Shown: piece after piece, positions 1 to 7,973 of the stretch
How the letters are laid out: every line of letters starts with the position of its first letter
Numbering within the stretch: the first letter of the stretch is position 1
Origin: Bacillus alveayuensis
GTDB taxonomy: Bacteria; Bacillota; Bacilli; Bacillales; Aeribacillaceae
Direction of reading: 5' to 3'
Length of the DNA stretch: 64,000 nucleotides
Assembly (NCBI GenBank): GCA_030812955.1
Contig: JAUSTR010000003.1
Span: forward strand, 62,001 to 126,000
Translations under genes and position numbers: made by a program
Notes under the pieces: model-generated
The model's input: the letters and a program-made list of their open reading frames with translations, nothing else
What the model was told of the DNA's origin: nothing
Databases searched by the model: none

Positions 1-599
1 CTGCCGCCATCGGTTCTGGTTTACCAGTTGATGAACCTATTGCAAATGTGGTGGTCGATATCGGTGGTGGTACAACAGAAGTAGCCATTATTTCCTTCGG
101 TGGCGTTGTTACAGCTAATTCAATTCGAATTGGAGGAGATAGTTTAGACGATGACATCATTCAATATGTAAGAAAAACTTACAATGTTCTCATTGGGGAA
201 CGTACTGCTGAGCAAATCAAAATCGAAATAGGCTATGCCTTAATTGATCATGAAGAAGAAACAATGGAAGTTCGTGGACGGGACTTGGTTACTGGTTTAC
301 CGAAAACCATTACATTGAAATCGACAGAAATTCGTGATGCGATGAAAGAATCATTGCTCCATATTTTAGAGGCCATTCGTGCAACGTTAGAGAATTGTCC
401 GCCAGAATTAAGCGGGGATATCGTTGAGCGAGGTGTTATGTTAACAGGTGGTGGAGCCTTATTAAAAGGAATTAAAGAATGGCTCAGCAAAGAAATTATT
501 GTTCCTGTCCATTTATCCGAGCAACCATTGGAGGCTGTTGCCATCGGTACGGGAAAAGCACTCCAATTTATTCATAAGCTGCAAAAAGCAGCAAAATAA
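1..599 (+). CDS. mreBH: MreB-like rod-shape protein MreBH, 3' end only
   Basis: This is the C-terminal ~199 residues of an actin-like MreB family protein; the start lies before the window. The reading frame is open from base 3 and begins at the family stretch [12 protein letters not shown], followed by the phosphate-2 motif [13 protein letters not shown] and, near the end, LTGGGALL of the adenosine motif. MreB paralogues polymerise under the membrane and guide side-wall synthesis and hydrolases. I favour MreBH over MreB or Mbl because ampS follows about 4 kb downstream, as in B. subtilis, and because the C-terminus (IHKLQKAAK) resembles MreBH. A perfect hairpin follows the stop. Confidence 0.85.
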   Translation, partial: AAIGSGLPVDEPIANVVVDIGGGTTEVAIISFGGVVTANSIRIGGDSLDDDIIQYVRKTYNVLIGERTAEQIKIEIGYALIDHEEETMEVRGRDLVTGLPKTITLKSTEIRDAMKESLLHILEAIRATLENCPPELSGDIVERGVMLTGGGALLKGIKEWLSKEIIVPVHLSEQPLEAVAIGTGKALQFIHKLQKAAK

Positions 600-604
600 C
601 AAAA

Positions 605-643
605 TTTTTAAAGCTTGTCGTCATCGTCGACAAGCTTTAAAAA
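605..643. terminator. Long hairpin between convergent mreBH and pirin genes
   Basis: A perfect stem (core TTAAAGCTTGTCG at 608-620 pairing with 628-640, extended by flanking T and A runs) with a 7-nt loop follows the mreBH stop. The T/A runs form part of the stem, so it could end transcription from either side. It is the only structure in the 96 bp between the two convergent genes. Confidence 0.6.
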
Positions 644-695
644 ATATGAAACATGTATGAAGTTGTTTTGCATCAGAGATTTTAACGCTCGTTTA

Positions 696-1400
696 TTAAG
701 GTAAATCAATCAACATAAATTGTGACCCAGTAGATGTTGTAATGGATAAAGCATCTTCTTGGGTTATGCGTGCAGAATCGCGTTTCTTTAAAATATGATC
801 GTTTTGCAAGGAGATTTCCCCCTCTAGGACAAATAAAAATGTCCGCCGCTCTTTTTTCTGCTTAAATTCAATTGTATAATTCTTTTCCAATTCGGATAAA
901 TATATCGTCAAATCTTGGTTGATATGAGCTATTTCTTTAGATGTCGGATTTTTCGTGACGACCGGTAGCAGAGCATTTTTCATTTTATCAATTTGGTAAG
1001 TTGTTTTTTCATAAGAAGGAGTGATGCCAGATCGTTCTGGCAAAAACCACATTTGTAAAAAGTTCACCTCTTCTTTGCTTGAAGGGTTTACTTCTGAATG
1101 GATCACCCCTGTTCCTGCTGACATTCGTTGAATGCCGCCAAACGTTGTGACAGCACTTTCTCCTGTGCTATCTTCGTGGCGCAACTGCCCTTTTAATACA
1201 ATTGAAACAATTTCCATTTCCTGATGTGGGTGTGCTCCAAATCCTCTTAGTGGAGCAACAAAATCATCATTTAATACTCTGAGTGGTCCAAAATTCATAT
1301 TTTCTGAATCATAATACTCCGCAAAGGAAAAACTATGATACGTTTTTAACCAACCATGATCGGCAAAATATCGTGATTCTGCTGGATAAATTTTGATCAT
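696..1400 (-). CDS. Pirin family protein
   Basis: Bicupin of the pirin/YhhW group, 234 residues. The N-terminal cupin carries the metal-binding pattern HPHQEMEIVS plus VIHSE about 50 residues later, matching the His-His-His-Glu set of pirins; some members have quercetin dioxygenase activity, others are stress-linked. I start at the ATG at 1400 because AAGGTGG precedes it by 8 nt; an upstream GTG at 1412 lies inside that SD. The gene stands alone, facing mreBH. The true substrate cannot be read from the sequence. Confidence 0.85.
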   Translation of the reverse strand: MIKIYPAESRYFADHGWLKTYHSFSFAEYYDSENMNFGPLRVLNDDFVAPLRGFGAHPHQEMEIVSIVLKGQLRHEDSTGESAVTTFGGIQRMSAGTGVIHSEVNPSSKEEVNFLQMWFLPERSGITPSYEKTTYQIDKMKNALLPVVTKNPTSKEIAHINQDLTIYLSELEKNYTIEFKQKKERRTFLFVLEGEISLQNDHILKKRDSARITQEDALSITTSTGSQFMLIDLP

Positions 1401-1498
1401 ATTGTAAACCACCTTTATTTCGAAACTATTTATTTTGAATTCAAGATAATTTTATGAAGAAATATATAAGTTGTCAAATCATATGGACGTCATGAAAA

Positions 1499-1527
1499 GG
1501 GGTCTGACCCAGGTAGGTTCAGACCCT
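1499..1527 (-). terminator. Rho-independent terminator of the aldehyde dehydrogenase gene
   Basis: GGGTCTGA pairs with TCAGACCC and on the minus strand is followed by CTTTTC, 25-50 nt past the stop of the gene at 1551. The same GGTCTGAC palindrome is used in the terminator at 59323-59357. Confidence 0.65.
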
Positions 1528-1550
1528 TATGAGACAGACTCCTCATATCA

Positions 1551-2975
1551 TTATAATCCAAGTGAAATATATTTAATTTCTAAGTATTCGTCGATTCCGT
1601 AGTGGCTGCCTTCTCGGCCAATTCCGCTTTCTTTAAATCCTCCGAATGGTGCTTGTGCGACTGACGGCAGTCCGTCATTTAAGCCGACAATACCATATTC
1701 AAGCTGCTCGCTGATGTGAATTGCTTGCGAAATATTTTCGGTGAATACGTATGCTGCAAGTCCATAAGGTGTATGATTGGCACGTTCGATTGCTTCTTCC
1801 ATCGTTTTAAATGTTGTTATTGGTGCGACTGGACCAAATGTTTCTTCCTGCATACAAAGCATTTCATCATTTGCTTTACCGATGACAGCTGGTTCAATAA
1901 AATATCCTTCTAAATCATTCCGTAATTGGCCCCCGAATAATATTTCTCCTCCTTTTGCAAGTGCATCCTGCAAATGCTCTTGAACTTTTTCAATCGCATT
2001 TTCATCAATTAGCGGTCCGATATTGGTGCCATCTTGAAGCCCGTTTCCTATTTTTAAAGTAGAAACAGCCTTCGTAAATTTTTCAGCAAATGACTCATAA
2101 ATATTTTCATGCACATAAACACGGTTCGTACAAATACAAGTTTGTCCTGCATTGCGGAATTTTGAGGCGATGACAGCCTCTACTGCTTTGTTTAAGTTGG
2201 CATCATCCATGACGATAAAAGGTGCATGTCCTCCTAATTCTAATGAGACTTTCTTTACCGTATCTGCCGCTTTTCTCATAAGCTCTTTACCAATTTCCGT
2301 TGATCCTGTAAACGAAATTTTTCGAACTCGAGAATCTTCTAGCCAAGCATCTCCAATTGCTTTGGCACTTCCTGTTACAATATTGAGAACACCTTTTGGA
2401 ATTCCTGCTTCATGTGCTAACTCTGCTAACTTCAAGGCTGTAAGCGGAGTTTGACTAGCAGGCTTGACGACAGCTGTACATCCTGCAGCTAAGGCTGGCG
2501 CCACTTTCCGCGTAATCATCGCAGCTGGGAAATTCCAAGGAGTAATAGCGGCAATAACACCGACTGGTTGTTTTAAAACGAAAATACGTTTATTTTGAAA
2601 AGAGGCTGGTATCGTCTCACCATATACACGTTTCCCTTCTTCCGCATACCACTCAACAAAGCTATTTGCATAATTTACTTCCCCTAGAGCTTCCGGAAAC
2701 GGCTTTCCTTGTTCCGTTGTCATAATTTTCGCAATCTCTTCACGATGTTCATGTATTAACTGGTGCCATTTTTTTAAATAGCTAGCTCGTTCATATGCGG
2801 TAAGCTTAGACCAAGCTTGAAATGCTTCATATGCTGCATCAACAGCACAAGTTGCTTGTTCCTTTCCCCCTTTTGGCACTTGGGCAAAAATTTCTCTCGT
2901 TGCAGGGTTTATGACATTTATTTGTTCATTTAGATTCACCCATTCTCCATTAATGTACATTGGTTTCTGTTCCAT
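1551..2975 (-). CDS. gabD: NAD(P)-dependent aldehyde dehydrogenase, succinate-semialdehyde type
   Basis: Class I aldehyde dehydrogenase of 474 residues. Landmarks in order: the cofactor region TPWNFPAAMI, FTGSTEIGK, general base Glu in SLELGGHAPF, catalytic Cys in NAGQTCICTNR, and the C-terminal PFGGFKESGIGREGS typical of GabD-like enzymes. The expected reaction is succinate semialdehyde to succinate at the end of GABA breakdown. The ATG at 2975 is chosen because GAGAGGAG lies 7 nt before it; earlier in-frame ATGs overlap that SD. The adjacent remnant of a sigma-54 activator at 3054 fits the GabR/RocR-type control seen in some Bacillus gab clusters. No gabT is present here. Confidence 0.8.
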   Translation of the reverse strand: MEQKPMYINGEWVNLNEQINVINPATREIFAQVPKGGKEQATCAVDAAYEAFQAWSKLTAYERASYLKKWHQLIHEHREEIAKIMTTEQGKPFPEALGEVNYANSFVEWYAEEGKRVYGETIPASFQNKRIFVLKQPVGVIAAITPWNFPAAMITRKVAPALAAGCTAVVKPASQTPLTALKLAELAHEAGIPKGVLNIVTGSAKAIGDAWLEDSRVRKISFTGSTEIGKELMRKAADTVKKVSLELGGHAPFIVMDDANLNKAVEAVIASKFRNAGQTCICTNRVYVHENIYESFAEKFTKAVSTLKIGNGLQDGTNIGPLIDENAIEKVQEHLQDALAKGGEILFGGQLRNDLEGYFIEPAVIGKANDEMLCMQEETFGPVAPITTFKTMEEAIERANHTPYGLAAYVFTENISQAIHISEQLEYGIVGLNDGLPSVAQAPFGGFKESGIGREGSHYGIDEYLEIKYISLGL

Positions 2976-3053
2976 ATGCATTCTCCTCTCCATTAAACGT
3001 ATAATTTATTTATTTAAGGCCCAACTTAAATCAGAAAAACAAATGGGATCCTT

Positions 3054-3440
3054 TTATGAATTTTCTACATATTTTTTAATTTTCCTTGTTGCTGATGATT
3101 GACTAATTTTTAATAGTTCGGCAACTTTATAGCTCGATTTGCATTTTTTATAAGCTTTTAAGATAATATTTTTCTCCACTTCTTCTAGCATTTCATAAAG
3201 GCTTTTTCCTTCTTGCTCTAAAGATGCTTGCTGCATGGACAGAGGAAGATCTTCCTCTGTAATGACATTTTCTCCTGTTATAACAAGCCTTTCTACTATA
3301 TTTTCCACTTCACGAATATTTCCATCCCAAATATGTTGAATAAACCTTGACAGAACAGAAGGCAAAAATTGAACATTTCGTCCATACTGCTCATTAAAAT
3401 GATCCAAAAAAATGCTAGAATGGTCAATTAATTTCGTTCA
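3054..3440 (-). pseudogene. Truncated sigma-54-dependent activator (C-terminal remnant)
   Basis: About 125 codons remain of a RocR/GabR-like enhancer-binding protein. The remnant shows the end of the AAA+ domain (DGNIREVENIVERL, where intact proteins usually have WPGNxRELENxxER) and a Fis-type helix-turn-helix with SSYKVAELLKISQSSATRKIKKY. The sensory domain and most of the ATPase core, including Walker A/B and the GAFTGA loop, are absent. The frame meets a stop near 3440 and family A element A1 begins at 3451. Beyond A1 is the 3' end of an unrelated acyl-CoA dehydrogenase, so the missing part was deleted rather than displaced. It cannot act as a sigma-54 activator. Confidence 0.8.
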
Positions 3441-3450
3441 TTTTTCAGAA

Positions 3451-3646
3451 GACTATTTTTTTATAGATTGTTGCATTTCTATACTAAAGCTTTTCGACTG
3501 TCAGGCAATCGATACGCTTGCTATGTCACTTACAAGCGAGACGTGAACCGAACAAAATTCGATTGCCGGACAAATGTGATTTGTCCGGCCAAGTGCTCTT
3601 TTCGATCAATGGACAGTCGAAAACAACAACGTTTACGAAATCAGAC
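3451..3646 (+). mobile_element. Family A short palindromic element, copy A1 (full length, no target duplication)
   Basis: 196 bp running from GACTATTTTTTTATAGATTG to AAGTTTACG-like right end (ACGTTTACGAAATCAGAC). It contains the outer stem CTTTTCGACTGTC/GACAGTCGAAAA and the inner stem CCGGACAAAT/ATTTGTCCGG. Unlike other copies, the 8 bp on each side (TTTCAGAA and TAACGAAA) do not match. It lies exactly between the truncated regulator and the 3' end of the acyl-CoA dehydrogenase, suggesting a recombinant copy at a deletion junction. Confidence 0.8.
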
Positions 3647-3668
3647 TAACGAAAAAAACGAATTCTTC

Positions 3669-4826
3669 TTACGAAAAAGCTTTCTGTCCTAATTTCATGA
3701 ATGTTAAATCGTCAGCTGGCGGGTTATGAAGACCTGCACGCACATCTCGATAATAACGCTCTAAAGGATGTTCTTTCATTAAGCTTTGACCTCCAACGAT
3801 ACGCATCGCCATGTCAACAATGTTTATGGCACTATTTGTGACAACATATTTTACAGCTGCAAGCTCTTCGCCCATTTTCTTTCTTTTCCCAGGGAAATGG
3901 TCCCAAAGATAAGCAACATGATACATAAAATGACGAGCTTTCATCATATCGATATCCATTTCCGCTACTTTTCGCCTCACTTCTGGAACTTCACTAATCG
4001 GATGTGGTAAGCTTTGCGGCTGATATTTTTTCGCAAACTGAACAGCATAGTTTCTTGCTGCCTTTGCAATTCCCAAATAACAAGCAGGAATATGAAGAAG
4101 CCATCCTTGTGGTTCTGGCTTCTGTTGCATTCGAATAGATAATAGAGCATCTCCTTGAACTTTAACTTTTGTTAACAATAAATCATCACTTCTCGTTGCC
4201 CGCATTCCTAGCGTATTCCATGTTTTCTCGATTCGTAGTCCATCCGCTTCCTTTGGTATAAGAAACTCCCCTACTTCTCCTGTTTCCTCGATCGTGGCGG
4301 TAACAATGAAGTAGTCAAGCGCCGGTGCGAGTGATGTAAACGTTTTATGTCCATTTATGATCCACACGTTTCCGTCCTTCCGTGCAGATGTTAAAGGTTT
4401 TCCACCACGCGCTGGACTCCCTGATGTTGGTTCAGTGGCACAACTATTTATTAATTTCCCTTCGTTTACAATTTCATAGCAAATTTGAGCAAACTTTTGT
4501 TCGTCCCACTTATTTGAATCACGAATATTCATGACAATTCCGTTATGCCATCCTAATGATAGAGCGGTCGCTCCATCTCCTTCAGCTATTTTTTCTTGGA
4601 TAAGAAGAAAATCATATAATGATAAGTCTCCTCCACCATACTTTTTTGGAACGGTTAATTTCACAAAGCCTTCTTCTTTTAATTCTTTAAAATTTTCAAA
4701 GGGAAACCGTCCTTCCTCATCATTTTGGCTAGCCCGTTCTGCAAATAGTTTTGACAATGTATCAGCTATTTTTAAACGCTGTACTTGTTTATGATCATTC
4801 ACTAGTAAATCATCGTATTCAAACAA
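3669..4826 (-). CDS. Acyl-CoA dehydrogenase
   Basis: FAD-dependent acyl-CoA dehydrogenase, 385 residues, close to the family norm. Seen: the N-terminal helical domain with KLTVPKKYGGGDLSLYDF, the middle domain with ATEPTSGSPARGG, and the C-terminal part with RIVGGQSLMKEHPLERYYRDVRAG. These enzymes catalyse alpha,beta-dehydrogenation of acyl-CoA and pass electrons to ETF. I start at TTG 4826, which has AAGGTG at 8 nt spacing; a longer in-frame ATG at 4877 has no SD. The residues around the flavin resemble the DszC/SfnB-like branch, so the substrate may not be a simple fatty acyl-CoA. The 3' end is 23 bp from element A1. Confidence 0.8.
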   Translation of the reverse strand: MFEYDDLLVNDHKQVQRLKIADTLSKLFAERASQNDEEGRFPFENFKELKEEGFVKLTVPKKYGGGDLSLYDFLLIQEKIAEGDGATALSLGWHNGIVMNIRDSNKWDEQKFAQICYEIVNEGKLINSCATEPTSGSPARGGKPLTSARKDGNVWIINGHKTFTSLAPALDYFIVTATIEETGEVGEFLIPKEADGLRIEKTWNTLGMRATRSDDLLLTKVKVQGDALLSIRMQQKPEPQGWLLHIPACYLGIAKAARNYAVQFAKKYQPQSLPHPISEVPEVRRKVAEMDIDMMKARHFMYHVAYLWDHFPGKRKKMGEELAAVKYVVTNSAINIVDMAMRIVGGQSLMKEHPLERYYRDVRAGLHNPPADDLTFMKLGQKAFS

Positions 4827-4980
4827 CCATATCACACCTTTATTTGTTTTACTATTATTGTAAAACTTTTTTTGCAAATCGTATAGTAATCCAATTGGAA
4901 TAAAAAACCGTTTTAAAATATGACAATGATTTCTTTTTTGGTAAAATAGAAGTAAACTTTACAAAAGGAGAGCATGGAGT

Positions 4981-6213
4981 ATGGCGACATTTCAAGAAAA
5001 AATAGAAAAATATGCTGAGCTAGCGGTTCAAGTCGGCGTCAATATCCAAAAGGGACAAGAATTATTAATAACCGCAAGCATTGAAGCGGTTGATCTCGTC
5101 CGCCTTATCGCCAAAAAAGCATATGAAGCTGGAGCCAAACAGGTGCATGTTGATTGGCAAGATGATGTTTTAACTAGATTAACATATGAAAAAGCTCATG
5201 ATGACGTATTTACATCATTCCCTGAATGGAAAAAAATGCAGCGCGAAAAACTTGCGAAAAAAGGAGCAGCGTTTATTTCCGTTACTTCACAAAGTCCTGA
5301 TTTATTAAAAGGGATAGATCATGAACGAATTTCCAACTATCAAAAAGCAGCTGGAAAAGCTCTAAATACTTTCCGTCAATACATACAATCAGATAAAGTA
5401 AGTTGGACAGTCATTGCTGCTGCAAGTCAAGATTGGGCGGAAAAAGTGTTTCCGGATGAGCGCAATGAAAACCGTGTCGAAAAACTTTGGGAGGCCATTT
5501 TTAAAGCGACACGTGTTGATCAAGAGGATCCTATAAAGGCTTGGAAGGAGCACGACAAATCCTTACATGCGAAAGTAGACTATTTAAATGAAAAGCGCTT
5601 CAAAAAGCTTCATTATAAAGCACCTGGAACCGATTTAACGATCGAATTGCCAGAAAAGCATGTTTGGGTTGGAGCAGGCAGTGTCAACGAACAAGGGATT
5701 GAATTTATGGCGAACATGCCGACAGAAGAGGTATTTACCGTTCCGAAAAAAGATGGTGTTAACGGCTATGTGACAAGCACAAAGCCGTTAAGCTATGGCG
5801 GCAACATCATCGAAAATTTCACGCTAACATTTGAAAATGGCCGAATTGTCGATATTAAAGCAGAGCAAGGAGAAGATATTTTAAAAAGCCTTGTTGAAAC
5901 GGATGAAGGCTCTCATTACTTAGGGGAAATTGCCTTAGTTCCTCATCAGTCGCCTATATCTCAGTCCAATATTTTATTTTACAATACACTCTTTGACGAA
6001 AACGCCTCCAATCATTTAGCTATTGGAAGTGCTTATGCTTTCTGTATTGAAGATGGAAAAACGATGTCAGAGGAACAATTAAAGGAACACGGCTTAAACC
6101 AAAGTATTACACATGTTGATTTTATGATTGGATCTGCGGAAATGGATATTGACGGGATATTAGAGGATGAAACGGTTTTCCCTATTTTCCGAAATGGAAA
6201 CTGGGCATTTTAA
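4981..6213 (+). CDS. ampS: Aminopeptidase, M29 family
   Basis: 410-residue M29 (AmpS/PepS/AmpT) metallo-aminopeptidase, cytoplasmic, removing N-terminal residues from peptides. The C-terminal half holds the expected dinuclear metal ligands: Glu in MPTEEVFTVP, Glu in LGEIALVP, His in NHLAIGSAYA, and His/Asp in THVDFMIGS. No signal peptide. AAAAGGAG precedes the ATG. In B. subtilis ampS is near mreBH, as here. A strong terminator follows at once, so the gene is probably monocistronic. Confidence 0.92.
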   Translation: MATFQEKIEKYAELAVQVGVNIQKGQELLITASIEAVDLVRLIAKKAYEAGAKQVHVDWQDDVLTRLTYEKAHDDVFTSFPEWKKMQREKLAKKGAAFISVTSQSPDLLKGIDHERISNYQKAAGKALNTFRQYIQSDKVSWTVIAAASQDWAEKVFPDERNENRVEKLWEAIFKATRVDQEDPIKAWKEHDKSLHAKVDYLNEKRFKKLHYKAPGTDLTIELPEKHVWVGAGSVNEQGIEFMANMPTEEVFTVPKKDGVNGYVTSTKPLSYGGNIIENFTLTFENGRIVDIKAEQGEDILKSLVETDEGSHYLGEIALVPHQSPISQSNILFYNTLFDENASNHLAIGSAYAFCIEDGKTMSEEQLKEHGLNQSITHVDFMIGSAEMDIDGILEDETVFPIFRNGNWAF

Positions 6214-6233
6214 AAGGCACATGACCATAAGAT

Positions 6234-6264
6234 AATAAGGCTGCTCGTTTGGAGCAGCCTTATT
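6234..6264 (+). terminator. Terminator after ampS
   Basis: AATAAGGCTGCTC pairs perfectly with GAGCAGCCTTATT around a 5-nt loop, 21 nt after the ampS stop. Only a weak T-run follows. Confidence 0.7.
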
Positions 6265-6331
6265 CAAAAAAATCATTTATGTATACGTGATGGCCATGTT
6301 GATCATGGATTTTTTTTGAATCGACTAAGTA

Positions 6332-6424
6332 TGGCGGAGGAGGAGGGATTTGAACCCCCGCGGGCTTTGATGCCCCTGTCGGTTTTCGAAACCGATCCCT
6401 TCAGCCAGACTTGGGTACTCCTCC
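6332..6424 (-). tRNA. tRNA-Ser (anticodon CGA)
   Basis: 93 nt including an encoded CCA. The acceptor arm GGAGGAG pairs with CTCCTCC, followed by discriminator G and CCA. The anticodon stem TCGGT/ACCGA encloses loop TTCGAAA, giving anticodon CGA. A long variable arm and the T-loop GGTTCAAATC mark it as a class II serine tRNA reading UCG. It stands alone rather than in a tRNA cluster. Confidence 0.95.
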
Positions 6425-6606
6425 AGTCATCATGATAAGGAATGAATGAGAACTTATCATTGTTTTCACAACAACTATTATACTACTATATTTTTTATAT
6501 CGCAATCTTGATCTATCTTGGAAAAATAGCCTATTCTTTCCTTTTTGAAACATTTTTCGATCTTTTTCGTCATTACATATAAAGAATAAGAAAAGGGGTT
6601 ATTTTT

Positions 6607-6912
6607 ATGAAGCTTCCGACGTGCTGTCATTGCGAAAAAGAGCTAAAATATAAAGATCTTTTAAAGCTTACCTTTGCCTTTCGCCAACATTTGCAATGTT
6701 CAAATTGTCATATGAAGCAATATGTAACAAAAAAATCACGCGCGAAAACGTCTTTATTGACATTTCCATTTTTGTTTTTGTTCTTTTTTCTTCAATACTT
6801 ACAAATCCCATTTGCGGTTCTCTTCCCTTCTTATATAATCGTAGCCATTGGAGTGCTTTTTTTGATGCCGTTTTTCTATTCGTTTACAAATGATGAAGAG
6901 CCGCTTTGGTAA
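6607..6912 (+). CDS. Small zinc-ribbon membrane protein (CXXC...CXXC type)
   Basis: 101 residues. The N-terminus has two CXXC knuckles, CCHC at residues 6-9 and CSNC about 25 residues later, forming a treble-clef-like zinc ribbon. Two hydrophobic segments follow (about 48-65 and 70-90) and a short acidic tail. The layout matches the Firmicutes family annotated as TIGR04104 putative zinc finger proteins, whose role is unknown. It is preceded by AAAAGGGG. No operon partner is obvious; lysE starts 62 bp later with its own SD. Confidence 0.7.
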   Translation: MKLPTCCHCEKELKYKDLLKLTFAFRQHLQCSNCHMKQYVTKKSRAKTSLLTFPFLFLFFFLQYLQIPFAVLFPSYIIVAIGVLFLMPFFYSFTNDEEPLW

Positions 6913-6973
6913 CTTGACGCATAATGTCACTCCTGATAATCTACGAAATTAATAAATATAAGGAGGGAAAAAC

Positions 6974-7600
6974 ATGGATTTATCCATGATTTTAACCTTT
7001 TTAGGTGCTTCTATTTTGCTAACGGTTGCACCTGGTCCTGATAATTTATTTGTCATTTCCCAAAGCATGGCCTACGGATTTCGAGCGGGATTTGTCACTT
7101 CACTTGGTTTATGTACAGGTCTTGTCGGACATACTGCATTTGCTGCCTTCGGAATATCGGCCATATTATATCAATCTAGTCTTTTATTTCAGATTATCAA
7201 AATCATCGGGGCCGTTTATCTTCTGTACTTAGCTTGGGGAGCTTTTCAAGAAGGGAAAAAGTCTCTCGCAGAAGTTCAAGCTGTTCATAGGTATTCTTAC
7301 CAATCCCTTTACAAAAAAGGAATTTACATGAATTTATTAAATCCGAAAGTTTCTCTTTTTTTCTTAGCCTTTTTGCCGCAATTTATATCACAGAATAGCT
7401 CCTCTTATCAACTAGAAATGCTTTTTTTAGGAATGCTCTTTATTTTACAAGCGATTTTGATCTTTACTCTTTTTTCTGCCCTTAGTGGAAAAATACGAAA
7501 CATCTTCTTCCGCTCACCGAAAACCATTTCAATTGTCCATTATAGTAAAGCTTTTTTATTTGCTGTCATTAGCGGAAGGTTATTATGGAGTGACCGTTAA
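6974..7600 (+). CDS. LysE/RhtB family exporter
   Basis: 208-residue inner-membrane exporter with about six membrane helices. The N-terminal signature is PGPDNLFVISQS, followed by GLVGHTAFAAFG and the NLLNPK motif near residue 120. Members export amino acids or related metabolites such as lysine, threonine and homoserine lactone. AAGGAGGG lies 7 nt before the ATG. The substrate cannot be inferred from context. Confidence 0.85.
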   Translation: MDLSMILTFLGASILLTVAPGPDNLFVISQSMAYGFRAGFVTSLGLCTGLVGHTAFAAFGISAILYQSSLLFQIIKIIGAVYLLYLAWGAFQEGKKSLAEVQAVHRYSYQSLYKKGIYMNLLNPKVSLFFLAFLPQFISQNSSSYQLEMLFLGMLFILQAILIFTLFSALSGKIRNIFFRSPKTISIVHYSKAFLFAVISGRLLWSDR

Positions 7601-7705
7601 CAAAAAGGTGAGCATATTTCATCTCTCCCGCCATATATTTATGGTAGGGAGGGACAAGATGTGGAAAATGGAAAAATAAAAGCAATGGAGAATACAAGGA
7701 ACTTA

Positions 7706-7792
7706 ATGAAGCATTATGTTCACCGTTTTTTTCAACAGCTTCTATTTGCAGGGCTCCTCGGGTATATCCTCTACTTCCTTACCCATTCCTAA
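7706..7792 (+). CDS. Possible 28-residue single-span membrane peptide
   Basis: An ORF starting ATGAAGCATTATG, with AAGGAAC just upstream, encodes a peptide of form MKHYVHRFFQQLL...YFLTHS: a basic N-terminus and one hydrophobic helix. An in-frame ATG at 7685 would give 35 residues. The 370 bp between lysE and lytS is otherwise empty. The composition suits a real small membrane protein, but I know no homologue. Confidence 0.4.
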   Translation: MKHYVHRFFQQLLFAGLLGYILYFLTHS

Positions 7793-7973
7793 GAGCTTCA
7801 TCCTCAATCTTTCCCCATTGATACATGTAGGTTATCAATCCTCTAACGAGTGTAAAGGTCTAAAAACGTACTCTAACACCTCTTTCTGCCTTTCTTTTTG
7901 TCTAAGTCACCTGCTGATGATATGATAAAAATACCCATTCACAACATGTCTTTTAACATTAGGAGAGAAAATA

